The notes under the pieces were generated by a model, which saw only the letters and a program-made list of their open reading frames with translations, made no database searches and was not told the origin of the DNA. The position numbers were made by a program, and so were the translations under genes. Below are positions 38,601 through 46,766 of a DNA stretch of 64,000 bases, one piece after another. This stretch comes from Tissierella simiarum. GTDB lineage: Bacteria > Bacillota > Clostridia > Tissierellales > Tissierellaceae. The stretch spans positions 31,402 through 95,401 of the forward strand of contig NZ_JAHLPM010000013.1 in the NCBI RefSeq assembly GCF_018917865.1, in the 5' to 3' direction. Each line of letters opens with the position of its first letter. The stretch's first letter is position 1.

Positions 38601-39158
38601 CTAGAGCAACATGGACATATTGAAGCTATAGGTTACGATTTATACGTTAAGTTTTTACATGAAACTATTAGAAGGTTACAAGGTGAAGTAGTAGAAGAAA
38701 CTTTAGATACTACTATAGATTTAAGGGTTGACGGATTTATACCCGTTAAATATATTGAAGACGAAGAACAAAAGATTGAAGTATATAAAAAGATTGCTGC
38801 TGTTGAAAGCATAGATGATTATGGAGAATTAATAGATGAATTAATAGATAGATTTGGAGATGTACCTAAAGAAGTAGAAAATCTTATGGATATTTCTTAT
38901 ATTAAAAATTTAGCTAGTAAAAATCATATTAAAAATATCGGGCAGTTAGAAAAAGAAGTAGTTTTAGAGTTTATTTCTACAGAAAATATGTCTTTAGAAT
39001 TGCTTCACTATTTATCTAAAAAATATGGACGAAAGATTACCTTCGATTTATCTACATCACCTTCCTTTAGATTTAGAGTTAAAGAAAATATATTAGAAAG
39101 CTTAAAAGAGTTAGTTGAAAAAATTAACGGTTTTCATAAGAATGAAAATAATATATAA
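35640..39158 (+). CDS. mfd: Transcription-repair coupling factor Mfd
   Basis: A 1172-residue DNA translocase that removes RNA polymerase stalled at lesions and recruits UvrA. Domains in order: a UvrB-like N-terminal module (about 1-350), the RNA-polymerase interaction domain (about 490-560, with DYVVHENHGIGQYEG), RecG-like helicase motifs (Walker A GDVGYGKTEVALRA near 655, Walker B DEEQRFGVKHKE near 758), TATPIPRTL, and a C-terminal TRCF domain. Length is as expected. GAGGAG precedes the ATG. It sits between pth and a PrsA-like gene; the small fin/yabK gene of Bacillus was not found. Confidence 0.97.
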   Translation: MPNFFLDPLKTLASYEKLIKDIENRNSPIATNGIIDENIGHIVYGLREHTGRQMLLITYDEVKGQKLYEDIKNFGEENVVLFPKKEVLFYDVEAFSYERSNQRLNVVSRLMEGEDLIVIAHIDAILDKLLNPNLFKKHTQLIKFGDTVDLNKITEIFISSGYERINMVEGVGQFSIRGGILDFFPPNSENPYRVELFDDEVDSIRTFDIRTQRSLEIVDYVFIPPVKEILILEDYREEIVKNLEKDLKRVNSKMKENSIEKQNIEEKFNKYVEALKENLYISNRDMILPFIPKEYLSNLINYFKEDSLIFIDEPKRVEEKVKNIKDEFNLKFTDLYEVGAVLPSHVNISYDYKDILDDIKNKICITNSALLKGNATLSPKSILNFSTKSMQSYHNKMEFLIEELNHYKYRGYKVVILSGTEERGKRLHSSLLDLGMETIFVEDKNKEIKSSQVYITSGSINGGFEYPAIKFVVISDKEIFGAAKKKARKFIKKDQEKIVSFSDLNVGDYVVHENHGIGQYEGVEQLDIQGIKKDYLTIRYKGQDKLYVPIDQMNLIQKYIGSDSIKPKVNRLSSAEWSKTKAKAKKAVEDMAKDLLELYAKRHNLKGYGFSKDSTWQRQFEDLFPYEETDAQLKSIIEIKKDMEKSKPMDRLLCGDVGYGKTEVALRAAFKAVMDGKQVAFLVPTTILAQQHYNTLMERFDTFPVKVAMLSRFRTPAEQKIAIEGIRKGTIDVAVGTHRLLSKDVEFKDLGLLIIDEEQRFGVKHKETLKKLKETVDVLTLTATPIPRTLHMSMVGIRDMSIIDEPPEERYPVQTYVVENNDQMIRDAILKEIGRGGQIYFVYNRVETIDKITSRLRALVPEATFAIGHGQMGERELEKVMMNFLNKEYDVLVCTTIIETGLDIPNVNTIIIYDADKMGLSQLYQLKGRVGRSNRIAYAYFTYEKNKVLSEVAEKRLRAIKDFTEFGSGFKIAMRDLEIRGAGNLLGLEQHGHIEAIGYDLYVKFLHETIRRLQGEVVEETLDTTIDLRVDGFIPVKYIEDEEQKIEVYKKIAAVESIDDYGELIDELIDRFGDVPKEVENLMDISYIKNLASKNHIKNIGQLEKEVVLEFISTENMSLELLHYLSKKYGRKITFDLSTSPSFRFRVKENILESLKELVEKINGFHKNENNI

Positions 39159-39198
39159 TGAAATTAGGCTTACTAAATAGATAGAGAGGATGTTATAA

Positions 39199-40161
39199 TT
39201 GCTTAGATTAAATAATAAGAGATTTATAATAGTTACAGTACTACTTACTATACTAACATTAGCTATAAGTGGATGTAGTAAAAAAGAAGAAGGTATTGTG
39301 GCTAAAGTTAATGGCGAGAGAATTACTGATGAAGAGTTTGACACGGACTTTCAAGTATTTAAAAAACTTTATGAAAGACAATTTGGTGAAGAAGCTTTAT
39401 CCCAAGTGGGAGAAGATGGCAAGACTTTAGGCGAAACTTTAAAGGAAAATATAGTTGAAAAATTAATTGTAGAAAAGCTTGTAGGTAAAGAAGCTGTTAA
39501 TATGAACATTAAAATAACAGATGAAGAGTTAAAAGAGACATTAGATGAATATATAAATGGTATGGGTGGAAAAGAGAAATTTGATGAATTTTTAAAGAAT
39601 AATGAATTGACGGAAGAATTTTTTAAAGATAATCTAAGAAAAGAACTTTTAATTGAAAAGCATAAAGAAACTTTTTTAAATGAAACTACTATTTCTGACA
39701 AAGAAGGTAAAGATTATTTTGAAAAAAATAAGGATCACTTAGTTGTAGTAAAAGCTAGTCATATATTAGTTAAAACTGAAGAAGAAGGCAAAAAAATATT
39801 AGATAGACTTAAAGCAGGAGAAGATTTTGCAAGTATTGCTGCTAAAGAATCCATAGATTCTGCATCTGCTGTACAAGGTGGAGATTTAGGTTATTTTACT
39901 AAAGGAAGTATGATTAAGGAATTTGGAGATGTGGCTTTTTCTTTAAAGAAGGGTGAAACTAGTGATTTAGTTAAGACTGAAGTAGGATATCATATTATAT
40001 ATTTAGAAGATAAGAAAGATACCTATGAAGAGTTAAAAGATGATGTTATTTCTATAATGAAGGAAGAAAAATACTTTAACAAAATTCAAGAGTTAAGAGA
40101 TAAAGCAGATGTAAAAATATATTTAGATACTAAAGATACCAAAGATACTAAGAAGAAATAA
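39199..40161 (+). CDS. PrsA-like peptidyl-prolyl isomerase lipoprotein (foldase)
   Basis: A 320-residue extracytoplasmic lipoprotein. The signal peptide ends in the lipobox LAISGC, with the lipidated Cys near residue 27. A helical SurA/PrsA N-terminal chaperone region follows (about 40-180), then a parvulin domain (about 190-285) with KASHILVKTEEEGKKI, GGDLGYFTKGSM and VGYHIIYLEDK. It assists folding of secreted proteins at the outer face of the membrane. The start is TTG with GAGAGGATG upstream. The C-terminal tail repeats K-D-T. It is often found directly after mfd in Clostridia. Confidence 0.92.
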   Translation: MLRLNNKRFIIVTVLLTILTLAISGCSKKEEGIVAKVNGERITDEEFDTDFQVFKKLYERQFGEEALSQVGEDGKTLGETLKENIVEKLIVEKLVGKEAVNMNIKITDEELKETLDEYINGMGGKEKFDEFLKNNELTEEFFKDNLRKELLIEKHKETFLNETTISDKEGKDYFEKNKDHLVVVKASHILVKTEEEGKKILDRLKAGEDFASIAAKESIDSASAVQGGDLGYFTKGSMIKEFGDVAFSLKKGETSDLVKTEVGYHIIYLEDKKDTYEELKDDVISIMKEEKYFNKIQELRDKADVKIYLDTKDTKDTKKK

Positions 40162-40203
40162 GTAAAACCCTTATAGGAAAATAATTCTATAAGGGTTTTA
40201 CTT
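40162..40203 (+). terminator. Terminator of the PrsA-like gene
   Basis: A 15-bp stem (GTAAAACCCTTATAG and complement) with a 10-nt loop lies immediately after the stop codon. The terminal bases on the 3' side include a TTTTA stretch. Confidence 0.75.
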
Positions 40204-40303
40204 AATGTAAATACTTTAACCTAACTTTACATAGATGTATAAAAATTTCCTTTTAGTTAAATAATAATCTCACAATTATTATTACTATTTAAGGAGGAGA
40301 AAT

Positions 40304-40855
40304 ATGAAAGCTACTGGGATAGTTAGAAGAATAGATGATCTAGGTAGAGTAGTAATTCCTAAAGAAATAAGAAGAACCTTAAGAATAAGAGAAGGAGACC
40401 CTTTAGAAATATTTACTGATAGAGAAGGTGAAGTAATACTTAAAAAATATTCTCCAATAGGGGAATTAAATGAATTTTCTACAGAGTATTGTGATTCTCT
40501 TTATGAAACTACAGGACATATAGCTATTATATCTGATAGAGATACTATAATAGCCATAGCTGGAGGTTCTAAAAAAGAATATTTAGATAAAAGAATTAGT
40601 CCTGAACTAGAAAAGTTAACAGAAGGCAGAAGTACTTATATAACAGATGAAAATAATCAGCCTATAAAGTTATCTTATGAAGATACTAGTCAAGAAAAAT
40701 ATACAGCTCAAGTGATAACCCCTATAGTAATGCAAGGGGATCCTATTGGAGCCGTAATACTTATGTCTAAAGAACCTAATGTGACTATGGGAGAATTAGA
40801 AATAAAGCTAACAGAAACAGCAGCAGGATTTTTATCTAAACAAATGGAAAGCTAA
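40304..40855 (+). CDS. spoVT: Stage V sporulation protein T
   Basis: A 183-residue transition-state-type regulator. The N-terminal AbrB swapped-hairpin DNA-binding domain, MKATGIVRRIDDLGRVVIP, is nearly invariant in SpoVT. The C-terminal GAF-like domain (about 60-180) may bind a small ligand. In Bacillus it acts in the forespore under sigma-G to adjust late gene expression and spore germination. AAGGAGGAG precedes the ATG. No clear sigma-G promoter could be assigned in the upstream gap. A hairpin follows the stop. Confidence 0.96.
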   Translation: MKATGIVRRIDDLGRVVIPKEIRRTLRIREGDPLEIFTDREGEVILKKYSPIGELNEFSTEYCDSLYETTGHIAIISDRDTIIAIAGGSKKEYLDKRISPELEKLTEGRSTYITDENNQPIKLSYEDTSQEKYTAQVITPIVMQGDPIGAVILMSKEPNVTMGELEIKLTETAAGFLSKQMES

Positions 40856-40859
40856 GATA

Positions 40860-40885
40860 AGCCTACCCAAATGGGTAGGCTGTTT
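40860..40885 (+). terminator. Hairpin after spoVT
   Basis: A perfect 9-bp GC-rich stem (AGCCTACCC / GGGTAGGCT) with AAAT loop; only a weak T-rich tail follows. Confidence 0.6.
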
Positions 40886-40973
40886 AATTTATTCGGCTGT
40901 GATATAATATAGTATTATTTAAAGTACAGTTTTGATATAATGTACTAGGTATTATATTAGGGGAGGAAAGTGT

Positions 40974-42584
40974 ATGTCGAAGGATAATAACTTTTTAAAA
41001 GGTGCAGCTATATTGGGAATGGCAGGCGTAATAGTAAAGATTCTCGGAGCTATTTATAGAATTCCTATTAGTAATATAATAAAATCAGAAGGAATGGGTT
41101 ATTATCAAACCGCCTATCCTTTCTATGTTCTATTACTAACTTTATCTACAGCAGGATTTCCAGTAGCTATAGCTAAATTGGTTTCAGAAAAAAGAGCTCT
41201 AGGTGATTTTAAAGGAGCCCATAAAGTTTTTAAAGTTGCTTTAGTTGGGTTGTTAATAGGAGGAATATTAACTAGTGTGTTTGTATTCTTTGCAGCAGAA
41301 AATATTGTAGAGTCTCTAGGCAATAAAAATGCGTATTACTCACTAATAGCTTTAGTACCTGCTCTATTCTTTGTGCCTATTATGGCAGCATTTAGAGGAT
41401 TTTTTCAAGGTAGGCAGGCAATGACTCCGACTGCTCTATCTCAAATTTCAGAACAGTTATTTAGGGTTATAGCAGGGTTATTTTTTACCTATTATTTATT
41501 AGATAAGGGTATACCTATAGCTGCAGGAGGAGCTTCCTTCGGTGGATCTGTAGGAGCTATGGTAGGAGCCTTAGCTATTGCTTTAATTTATTTGTACAGG
41601 AGAAAAGATATATTAAAAGAAGTAAATGAAAGTATAGTTACAGAAGAATATGGTGTAAGTAAGATAGTGAAAGATTTATTAGTTATTGCAATACCCATAA
41701 CTATAGGGTCAGCTATTGCACCTATTATGGATACTATAGATGCAGCGTTGGTATTAAAAAGACTTCAATCCATAGGATATACAGAGTTAAATGCAAATGA
41801 TATGTATGGTCAGCTTAAAGGATTAGCTCAAACTTTAATTAATTTACCACAAGTTTTTTCTATGGCTTTAGCTATTAGTTTGGTTCCGGCCATATCTCAT
41901 TCTAGTGTAAGAAAAAAGAAAAAAGAAGTTCAAAGTATTATTTCCTCAGGGATAAGAGTTACTTTACTTATAGGTCTGCCTTGTGCATTTGGATTATTTG
42001 TTTTAGCAAAGCCAATTATAAGATTATTGTATTTTAAAAATACTATAGAAACTTTAAATAGTACGGGAGAAATATTAGCTGTTTTATCATTTGGAGTTAT
42101 ATTTTTAACATTAGTGCAATCTTTAACAGCTATATTACAAGGACTAGGAAAGCCTTTAGTACCTGTAATAAATTTGTTTATCGGAGCAGTAGTAAAGGTA
42201 ATATTAACTTTTACTTTAACTGCGATTCCTAGTATAAATATTAAAGGAGCAGCTATTAGTACAGTTATTGCCTATGGTATTGCTAGTATATTAGATTTAA
42301 TTAGTGTAAAAGTTTATGCTGAAATAAAATTAAATACAAAGGATGTATTTATAAAACCATTAATATCAGCTTTATGTATGGCAGTAGCAGCTAAGATAAG
42401 TCATTTGTTGCTTATGAGCATCATTGGGGATAAATTGGCAACAATAATAGCTATAATTATAGGTGCTCTGGTATATTTAGTACTTCTACTTATAACAGGA
42501 TCAATAACTAAAGAAGATTTAAGTTTATTACCTAAAGGAGATAAGATAGGTAAAAAACTTGAAAAAATTAGGTTTATGAAATAA
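40974..42584 (+). CDS. SpoVB/MurJ-type polysaccharide flippase
   Basis: A 536-residue protein with about fourteen membrane segments in the MOP (MVF/SpoVB) exporter superfamily. It has the N-terminal GAAILGMAGVIVKILGAIYRIPISNII segment, and FFQGRQAMTPTALSQISEQ around residue 145, which is characteristic of the SpoVB branch. It corresponds in position to yabM of Bacillus. Such proteins flip lipid-linked wall or cortex precursors across the membrane; the substrate is inferred. GGGGAGG precedes the ATG, and mazG follows 23 bp later. Confidence 0.9.
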   Translation: MSKDNNFLKGAAILGMAGVIVKILGAIYRIPISNIIKSEGMGYYQTAYPFYVLLLTLSTAGFPVAIAKLVSEKRALGDFKGAHKVFKVALVGLLIGGILTSVFVFFAAENIVESLGNKNAYYSLIALVPALFFVPIMAAFRGFFQGRQAMTPTALSQISEQLFRVIAGLFFTYYLLDKGIPIAAGGASFGGSVGAMVGALAIALIYLYRRKDILKEVNESIVTEEYGVSKIVKDLLVIAIPITIGSAIAPIMDTIDAALVLKRLQSIGYTELNANDMYGQLKGLAQTLINLPQVFSMALAISLVPAISHSSVRKKKKEVQSIISSGIRVTLLIGLPCAFGLFVLAKPIIRLLYFKNTIETLNSTGEILAVLSFGVIFLTLVQSLTAILQGLGKPLVPVINLFIGAVVKVILTFTLTAIPSINIKGAAISTVIAYGIASILDLISVKVYAEIKLNTKDVFIKPLISALCMAVAAKISHLLLMSIIGDKLATIIAIIIGALVYLVLLLITGSITKEDLSLLPKGDKIGKKLEKIRFMK

Positions 42585-42607
42585 GTTTTTATACAAAGGA
42601 GAATAAT

Positions 42608-44059
42608 ATGGGAAAGATATATGTAGTTGGATTAGGACCTGGTAGTATAGATTCCCTTACTTTAGGAGCTGTCGAAAGGATCACTAGTGGGGATAAAAAC
42701 TATTTAAGGACTGAAAAACATCCTACAGTTCAATACTTTAAAGATAAAAATATCTTATATAAATCTTATGATTATGTTTATAATGAAGAAGAGGACTTTA
42801 ACAAAGTTTATGAATATATTGTGGAAGATTTGATTAAAGAATCTAAGAAATATGAAGCTATAAACTATTTTGTTCCAGGAAATCCTTTGGTAGCAGAAAA
42901 AACTGTAGAATTATTATTGAATAAATCCTTAGAAATGGATATAATATCTGGCATGAGCTTTATTGAACCTATGATTGAACTAGTAGGTAGAGATCCTATT
43001 GATGGCTTAAAAATTATTGATGGTGCTGATTTTAATAGTCTTATGGTAGATATTAATGTAGACATAATTATTACTCAAGTGTATAATTATAGAATCATAT
43101 CAGAAGTAAAACTAATACTATCAGAAATATATGGAGATGAATATGAAATTTATTTAGTCCATAATGGAGGAATAAAAGATGAGGAAAAACTTCATCATAT
43201 TCCTATATATAAATTAGATAGAATAGAAAATATTGGAGCTTTAACTAGTATATATGTACCTAAAATGGGCAGAATAAATAAAAAAATCCATGACTTTAAT
43301 GATTTGGTGGCTATAATGAAGCTATTAAGAAGTGAAAAAGGTTGCCCGTGGGATATGGAACAGACCCATGAATCTCTTCGTCAATATGTAATAGAAGAAG
43401 CTTATGAGGTAGTAGAAGCCATTGATAATGATGATGTAGAAGAACTTATTGAAGAACTAGGAGACTTACTTTTACAGGTTCTTTTTCACTGTCAGATTGC
43501 TGTTGATGAAGGAGAATTTAACCTTTATGAGGTAACGTCAGATTTAGGAAATAAATTAATTTATCGACATCCTCATGTTTTTTGTGAAAAAAAAGTAGAA
43601 AAATCTAATGAAGTAGTATATAATTGGAATAAGCTAAAGTATGCAAAGAGGGAGATTACTAGCTTTAGTGACAAATTAAAAAATATACCAAGACTCCCTT
43701 CTTTAATGAGTAGCTTTAAAGTGCAAGAAAAAGCTGCAGAAATTGGCTTTGATTGGAATAGTGTAGATGGAGCACTTGACAAAGTAATTGAAGAGTACAA
43801 AGAAGTAATTGAAGCCATCAATGACTTTGGAGGTGGTGATAGAAGAACAGAAGAAGAACTGGGGGATTTGCTCTTTGCTGTAGTCAATGTTTGTAGGTTT
43901 TTAGATGTAAATCCTGAAGTGGCATTAAATAGGACAGTGAATAAATTTATTCACAGATTTGAGATTATGGAAGAAAAGAGCAAAATAATAGGTAAAAAAT
44001 TAGAAGAAATGACCCTAGAAGAAATGGATGAACTATGGAATGCGGCAAAGGATACATAA
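42608..44059 (+). CDS. mazG: MazG pyrophosphohydrolase fused to a tetrapyrrole-methylase-like domain (YabN)
   Basis: A 483-residue fusion. The N-terminal 220 residues have the SAM-dependent tetrapyrrole methylase fold (GLGPGSIDSLTLGA at the start, YFVPGNPLVAEKTV near 90). The rest is a tandem MazG module with LRSEKGCPWDMEQTHESLRQYVIEEAYE, metal-binding EELGDLLLQVLFH, and a second half with EEELGDLLFAVVN. MazG cleaves (d)NTPs to monophosphates; the role of the methylase-like part is unknown. This is the standard yabN arrangement. It lies between the flippase and HU genes. Confidence 0.95.
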   Translation: MGKIYVVGLGPGSIDSLTLGAVERITSGDKNYLRTEKHPTVQYFKDKNILYKSYDYVYNEEEDFNKVYEYIVEDLIKESKKYEAINYFVPGNPLVAEKTVELLLNKSLEMDIISGMSFIEPMIELVGRDPIDGLKIIDGADFNSLMVDINVDIIITQVYNYRIISEVKLILSEIYGDEYEIYLVHNGGIKDEEKLHHIPIYKLDRIENIGALTSIYVPKMGRINKKIHDFNDLVAIMKLLRSEKGCPWDMEQTHESLRQYVIEEAYEVVEAIDNDDVEELIEELGDLLLQVLFHCQIAVDEGEFNLYEVTSDLGNKLIYRHPHVFCEKKVEKSNEVVYNWNKLKYAKREITSFSDKLKNIPRLPSLMSSFKVQEKAAEIGFDWNSVDGALDKVIEEYKEVIEAINDFGGGDRRTEEELGDLLFAVVNVCRFLDVNPEVALNRTVNKFIHRFEIMEEKSKIIGKKLEEMTLEEMDELWNAAKDT

Positions 44060-44164
44060 AATTTGACAAAATGATAAAAACTACACACTGAGAAGAAGGA
44101 TTTTTAGAATTAATATAGAATAAAAGAAATAAGTTAAATACAATGAAATGAGGAGGAATTAATT

Positions 44165-44443
44165 ATGAACAAAGCTGAACTAGTTGCTAGTATTGCAGAA
44201 AAAAGTAATTTAACTAAGAAGGATGCAGAAGGTGCATTAAATGCATTTATGAAAACAGTAGAAGAAGCATTAGAAGGAGGAGACAAGGTACAACTTGTTG
44301 GATTTGGTACTTTTGAAGTTAGAGAAAGAAAAGCTAGAGAAGGTAGAAATCCTAGAAATCCAGAAGAAGTTATTAAGATACCAGCTTCAAAAGCTCCTGT
44401 ATTTAAAGCAGGTAAAGCATTAAAAGAAATTGTAAACAAGTAA
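44165..44443 (+). CDS. HU-family DNA-binding protein
   Basis: A 92-residue histone-like protein with the HU/IHF signature: MNKAELVASIAEKS at the N-terminus, GDKVQLVGFGTFEVRERKAREGRNP with the DNA-contacting arm (residues 40-75), and the terminal VFKAGKALKEIV. It bends and compacts DNA as a homodimer. AATGAGGAGG lies upstream. It has its own terminator, so it can be expressed at high level independently of mazG. Confidence 0.96.
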   Translation: MNKAELVASIAEKSNLTKKDAEGALNAFMKTVEEALEGGDKVQLVGFGTFEVRERKAREGRNPRNPEEVIKIPASKAPVFKAGKALKEIVNK

Positions 44444-44470
44444 AAATCAGGTCTTTGACCTGATTTTTTT
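44443..44470 (+). terminator. Terminator of the HU gene
   Basis: A perfect 11-bp stem (AAAATCAGGTC and complement) with a TTT loop and a run of T residues at the stop codon. Confidence 0.88.
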
Positions 44471-44485
44471 CTTAGGGGGGATTTA

Positions 44486-44728
44486 ATGAGAGTTGATAAG
44501 TTTCTCAAGAACTCTAGAATTATAAAAAGAAGAACTATAGCCAAAGAAGCCTGTGAGCAAGGAAGAGTATTTATTAATGAAAAGCAGGCTAAACCTGGTG
44601 ACGAAGTTAAAATAGGTGATATAGTCAAGATTAACTTTGGGACAGGTTCTATGAAGATAGAAGTTTTGAATGTAAGCGATAATGTGAAAAAAGATGATGC
44701 ATCAGGATTATATAAAACTATAGAATAA
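44486..44728 (+). CDS. yabO: S4-domain RNA-binding protein (YabO/RqcP)
   Basis: An 80-residue protein consisting of a single S4 RNA-binding domain: MRVDKFLKNSRIIKRRTIAKEACEQGRVFINEKQAKPG. It is the YabO family, named RqcP in Bacillus, where it assists ribosome-associated quality control with RqcH on stalled 50S subunits. Its placement after HU and before yabP matches other Clostridia. AGGGGGG lies upstream of the ATG and a terminator follows the stop. Confidence 0.94.
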   Translation: MRVDKFLKNSRIIKRRTIAKEACEQGRVFINEKQAKPGDEVKIGDIVKINFGTGSMKIEVLNVSDNVKKDDASGLYKTIE

Positions 44729-44758
44729 AAAAGGCTTTTGTAATAAAAGCCTTTTTTT
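44729..44758 (+). terminator. Terminator of yabO
   Basis: A perfect 11-bp stem (AAAAGGCTTTT and complement) with GTAAT loop, then T run. Confidence 0.85.
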
Positions 44759-44798
44759 ATTCATAAATATAAGTAAAGGAAGTACTGGGGGGATTAAA

Positions 44799-45077
44799 GT
44801 GAGTGAAAACAAGGTAATCTTTAAAAACCAAAATATTATTATTGAAGATAGAAATAAAATGACTGTAACAGGGGTAGAACAGGTAGAAAGCTTTAATGAT
44901 AATACCATAATTCTTTCAACGATTAAGGGTGGAATGACTATTAAAGGAGAAGGACTCAATATTAGTAGATTAAATTTAGAAGATGGTAGCGTAAAGATAG
45001 ATGGGGCTATTAATGGAGTATCCTATACTGGAAAGGAAGCCACATCAAAGAATTTTATTGGAAAAATATTTAAGTAA
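44799..45077 (+). CDS. yabP: Sporulation protein YabP
   Basis: A 92-residue protein of the YabP/YqfC family: FKNQNIIIEDRNKMTVTGVEQVESF followed by short beta-strand repeats with TIKGGMTIKGEGL and LNLEDGSVKIDG. It is made in the mother cell under sigma-E in Bacillus and needed for normal spores; the biochemical role is unknown. The start is GTG with GGGGGGA at 5-nt spacing. yabQ follows 17 bp later, forming the usual pair. Confidence 0.93.
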   Translation: MSENKVIFKNQNIIIEDRNKMTVTGVEQVESFNDNTIILSTIKGGMTIKGEGLNISRLNLEDGSVKIDGAINGVSYTGKEATSKNFIGKIFK

Positions 45078-45094
45078 TTTTTGGTGGGATTAAA

Positions 45095-45562
45095 ATGGAC
45101 AATACTTTAAAATTAGAAGCTTATATATTTTTAACATCTATATATGGAGGATTAATAGGAGGCTTAGTATATGACATATATAGGGTTATGAGATATTATT
45201 CTAAGCCTAAAAAGTTAGGAACTTTTATTGAAGATTTTTTGTTTTGGATAGGAATGGCTTTAATATTTTTCTATGTTCTTATAAAGAGTAATTGGGGAGA
45301 AATAAGAGGGTATATTATTTTAGGATTTATTTTAGGAAGTTTTGTATATATTAAGATATTAAGTAAGGTAGTTTATTCAATCTTGATAAAAGTATGTAAG
45401 TGGATTTTAAAAGGAACCAATAAAATTATAAAAACAATTAAGTTTCCTTTCTCTTATCTGAAAAATAAGCTGTCACCTAAAGTTAGAAAGATTAAAAGAA
45501 TTCCTCTAGAAGCTGTTAAGGAAATAAAGAAATATAAAAAGATAATTTCTCAAAAGAAATAG
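45095..45562 (+). CDS. yabQ: Spore cortex biosynthesis protein YabQ
   Basis: A 155-residue integral membrane protein with about three helices in the first 90 residues (YIFLTSIYGGLIGGLVYDIYR, then two more) and a strongly basic cytoplasmic tail. This matches YabQ, a mother-cell membrane protein of the outer forespore membrane required for cortex formation in Bacillus. It is co-transcribed with yabP. The ribosome site is weak (TGGTGGG). Confidence 0.92.
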   Translation: MDNTLKLEAYIFLTSIYGGLIGGLVYDIYRVMRYYSKPKKLGTFIEDFLFWIGMALIFFYVLIKSNWGEIRGYIILGFILGSFVYIKILSKVVYSILIKVCKWILKGTNKIIKTIKFPFSYLKNKLSPKVRKIKRIPLEAVKEIKKYKKIISQKK

Positions 45563-45608
45563 AGGATTTTTTAAACTTATGTAGAATAAAAAAATAGGTG
45601 GTGGTGTT

Positions 45609-45929
45609 ATGGCAAAGAAGAAAGGGAAAAAAAGATTTAAATTGAAGCATTTAATATTTTGTTTCCTATTTCTTTATGTTTCCCTTATATTTGTAAATCA
45701 AAAAAAACTGATGAAGGAACTTGAAGCCAAAAAGATGCATAAGGCTTTAGAAGTGGAAAAACTAGAAAAAGAAATAGATGGGCTGAATAAGGAAATAAAA
45801 AACAGCGACTCCTTAGAATTTGTTGAAAAGATAGCTAGAGATGATTTAGGCATGGTTAAACCTAGAGAAATTATCTATATTGATAAAAATAGAGATACAA
45901 ATCCTTTTAGAACCTTTAAGAAGAGGTAG
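45609..45929 (+). CDS. divIC: Septum formation initiator (DivIC/FtsB family)
   Basis: A 106-residue bitopic membrane protein. It has a basic cytoplasmic N-terminus (MAKKKGKKRFK), one transmembrane helix (about 17-34), an extracytoplasmic coiled coil (about 38-72, heptads rich in Leu and Lys/Glu), and a C-terminal FVEKIARDDLGMVKPREI motif typical of DivIC/FtsB. It acts in the FtsL-DivIC-DivIB divisome complex. The order yabP-yabQ-divIC-yabR is as in Bacillus. Confidence 0.93.
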   Translation: MAKKKGKKRFKLKHLIFCFLFLYVSLIFVNQKKLMKELEAKKMHKALEVEKLEKEIDGLNKEIKNSDSLEFVEKIARDDLGMVKPREIIYIDKNRDTNPFRTFKKR

Positions 45930-46017
45930 AATTCACTGACATCCGTTGACATTAAAAGTATTCTAATATATACTTAAGGAAGAATATTATTTATTATTAA
46001 GGAGGAATTATTTATTT

Positions 46018-46437
46018 ATGCCCGTAGCTGTTGGAGAAGTAGTTGAAGGCACTGTTACAGGGATTACTAATTTCGGTGCATTTGTGCAACTACCAGAAGG
46101 AAAAAGTGGATTAGTTCATATTTCTGAAATATCTCATGACTATGTAGAAAAAGTAGCGGATTATTTAAAAAAGGATCAAAAGGTAAAGGTAAAAGTCCTT
46201 TCAATTTCAAAGGAAGGGAAAATTAGTCTTTCCATAAGACAAGCTAAACCAAAAACTAATAAGCCAGTAGAAATTGAATGGGGCAAAACTGATGATAAGC
46301 AAAAGTTTATGTCCTTTGAAGATAAACTTTCTAAATTCTTAAAAGATAGTAATGAAAGACAAGACCAATTAAAGAGTAGAGAAAGTAAAAGGGGATATAG
46401 CCCAAAAGGTCGTAAAGGTGGCAGTATGGATTCATAA
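46018..46437 (+). CDS. yabR: S1 RNA-binding domain protein (YabR)
   Basis: A 139-residue protein with one N-terminal S1 domain (about 1-75): VGEVVEGTVTGITNFGAFVQLPEGKSGLVHISEIS and VKVKVLSISKEGKISLSIRQ. A charged low-complexity tail follows (about 80-139). It is the YabR/general stress protein 13 type; RNA or ribosome binding is expected, but the role is not established. AAGGAGGAA lies upstream of the ATG, with a slightly long spacing. A terminator follows. Confidence 0.92.
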   Translation: MPVAVGEVVEGTVTGITNFGAFVQLPEGKSGLVHISEISHDYVEKVADYLKKDQKVKVKVLSISKEGKISLSIRQAKPKTNKPVEIEWGKTDDKQKFMSFEDKLSKFLKDSNERQDQLKSRESKRGYSPKGRKGGSMDS

Positions 46438-46460
46438 AACCGGATTTATCCGGTTTTTTT
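46438..46460 (+). terminator. Terminator of yabR
   Basis: An 8-bp stem (AACCGGAT / ATCCGGTT) followed by a run of T residues just after the stop codon. Confidence 0.85.
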
Positions 46461-46665
46461 ATTTTAAGTTAAATTAAAGAATGGATTAATATTAATTTAA
46501 GTAAGTTGAAAAATAGAGATATACTCCACGAATAACAAAATAATACATTAAATAATAAATCATCTACTTAGGCTTAAAGCCTTTTAATATCAGACTTTTA
46601 CCTTTAAAGAATATTACGTGAACTTTTAAAAAAGTGCTTTAACGTTATAGAAAATAGCCATATTT

Positions 46666-46733
46666 TATGTCAGAAAGTTTTGGGATTTACATACCTATAA
46701 TTGACAAAATATTAATCCCCCTTTTGTTATCAT
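46666..46733 (+). promoter_or_regulatory. spoIIE promoter with 21-bp spacer and candidate Spo0A boxes
   Basis: TTGACA (46701-46706) and TATCAT (46728-46733) are good sigma-A elements but separated by 21 bp. Such a long spacer is the known mark of Spo0A-activated sigma-A promoters of spoIIE/spoIIG. Candidate 0A boxes (consensus TTTGTCRAAA, eight of ten matches each) lie at 46666-46675 and, inverted, at 46699-46708 overlapping the -35. The rest of the 46461-46665 gap holds AT-rich sequence and no gene that I can see; the tRNA genes found before spoIIE in Bacillus are absent. Confidence 0.7.
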
Positions 46734-46766
46734 ATTTTTAAAGAATAAGAAATAGGGGTGATTTTT

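Noticed and set aside
40204..40303. Sigma-G promoter of spoVT
   Set aside because: A CATAGAT element is present, but the -10 ends wrongly and no convincing -35 lies at the right distance.
44759..44798. Sigma-E promoter of yabP (CATAAATAT)
   Set aside because: The -10 pattern CATAnnnT is off by one position and no -35 could be found.
46461..46700. tRNA genes before spoIIE, as in Bacillus
   Set aside because: No cloverleaf, TTCGA-type loop or CCA-adjacent stem could be found in this AT-rich gap.
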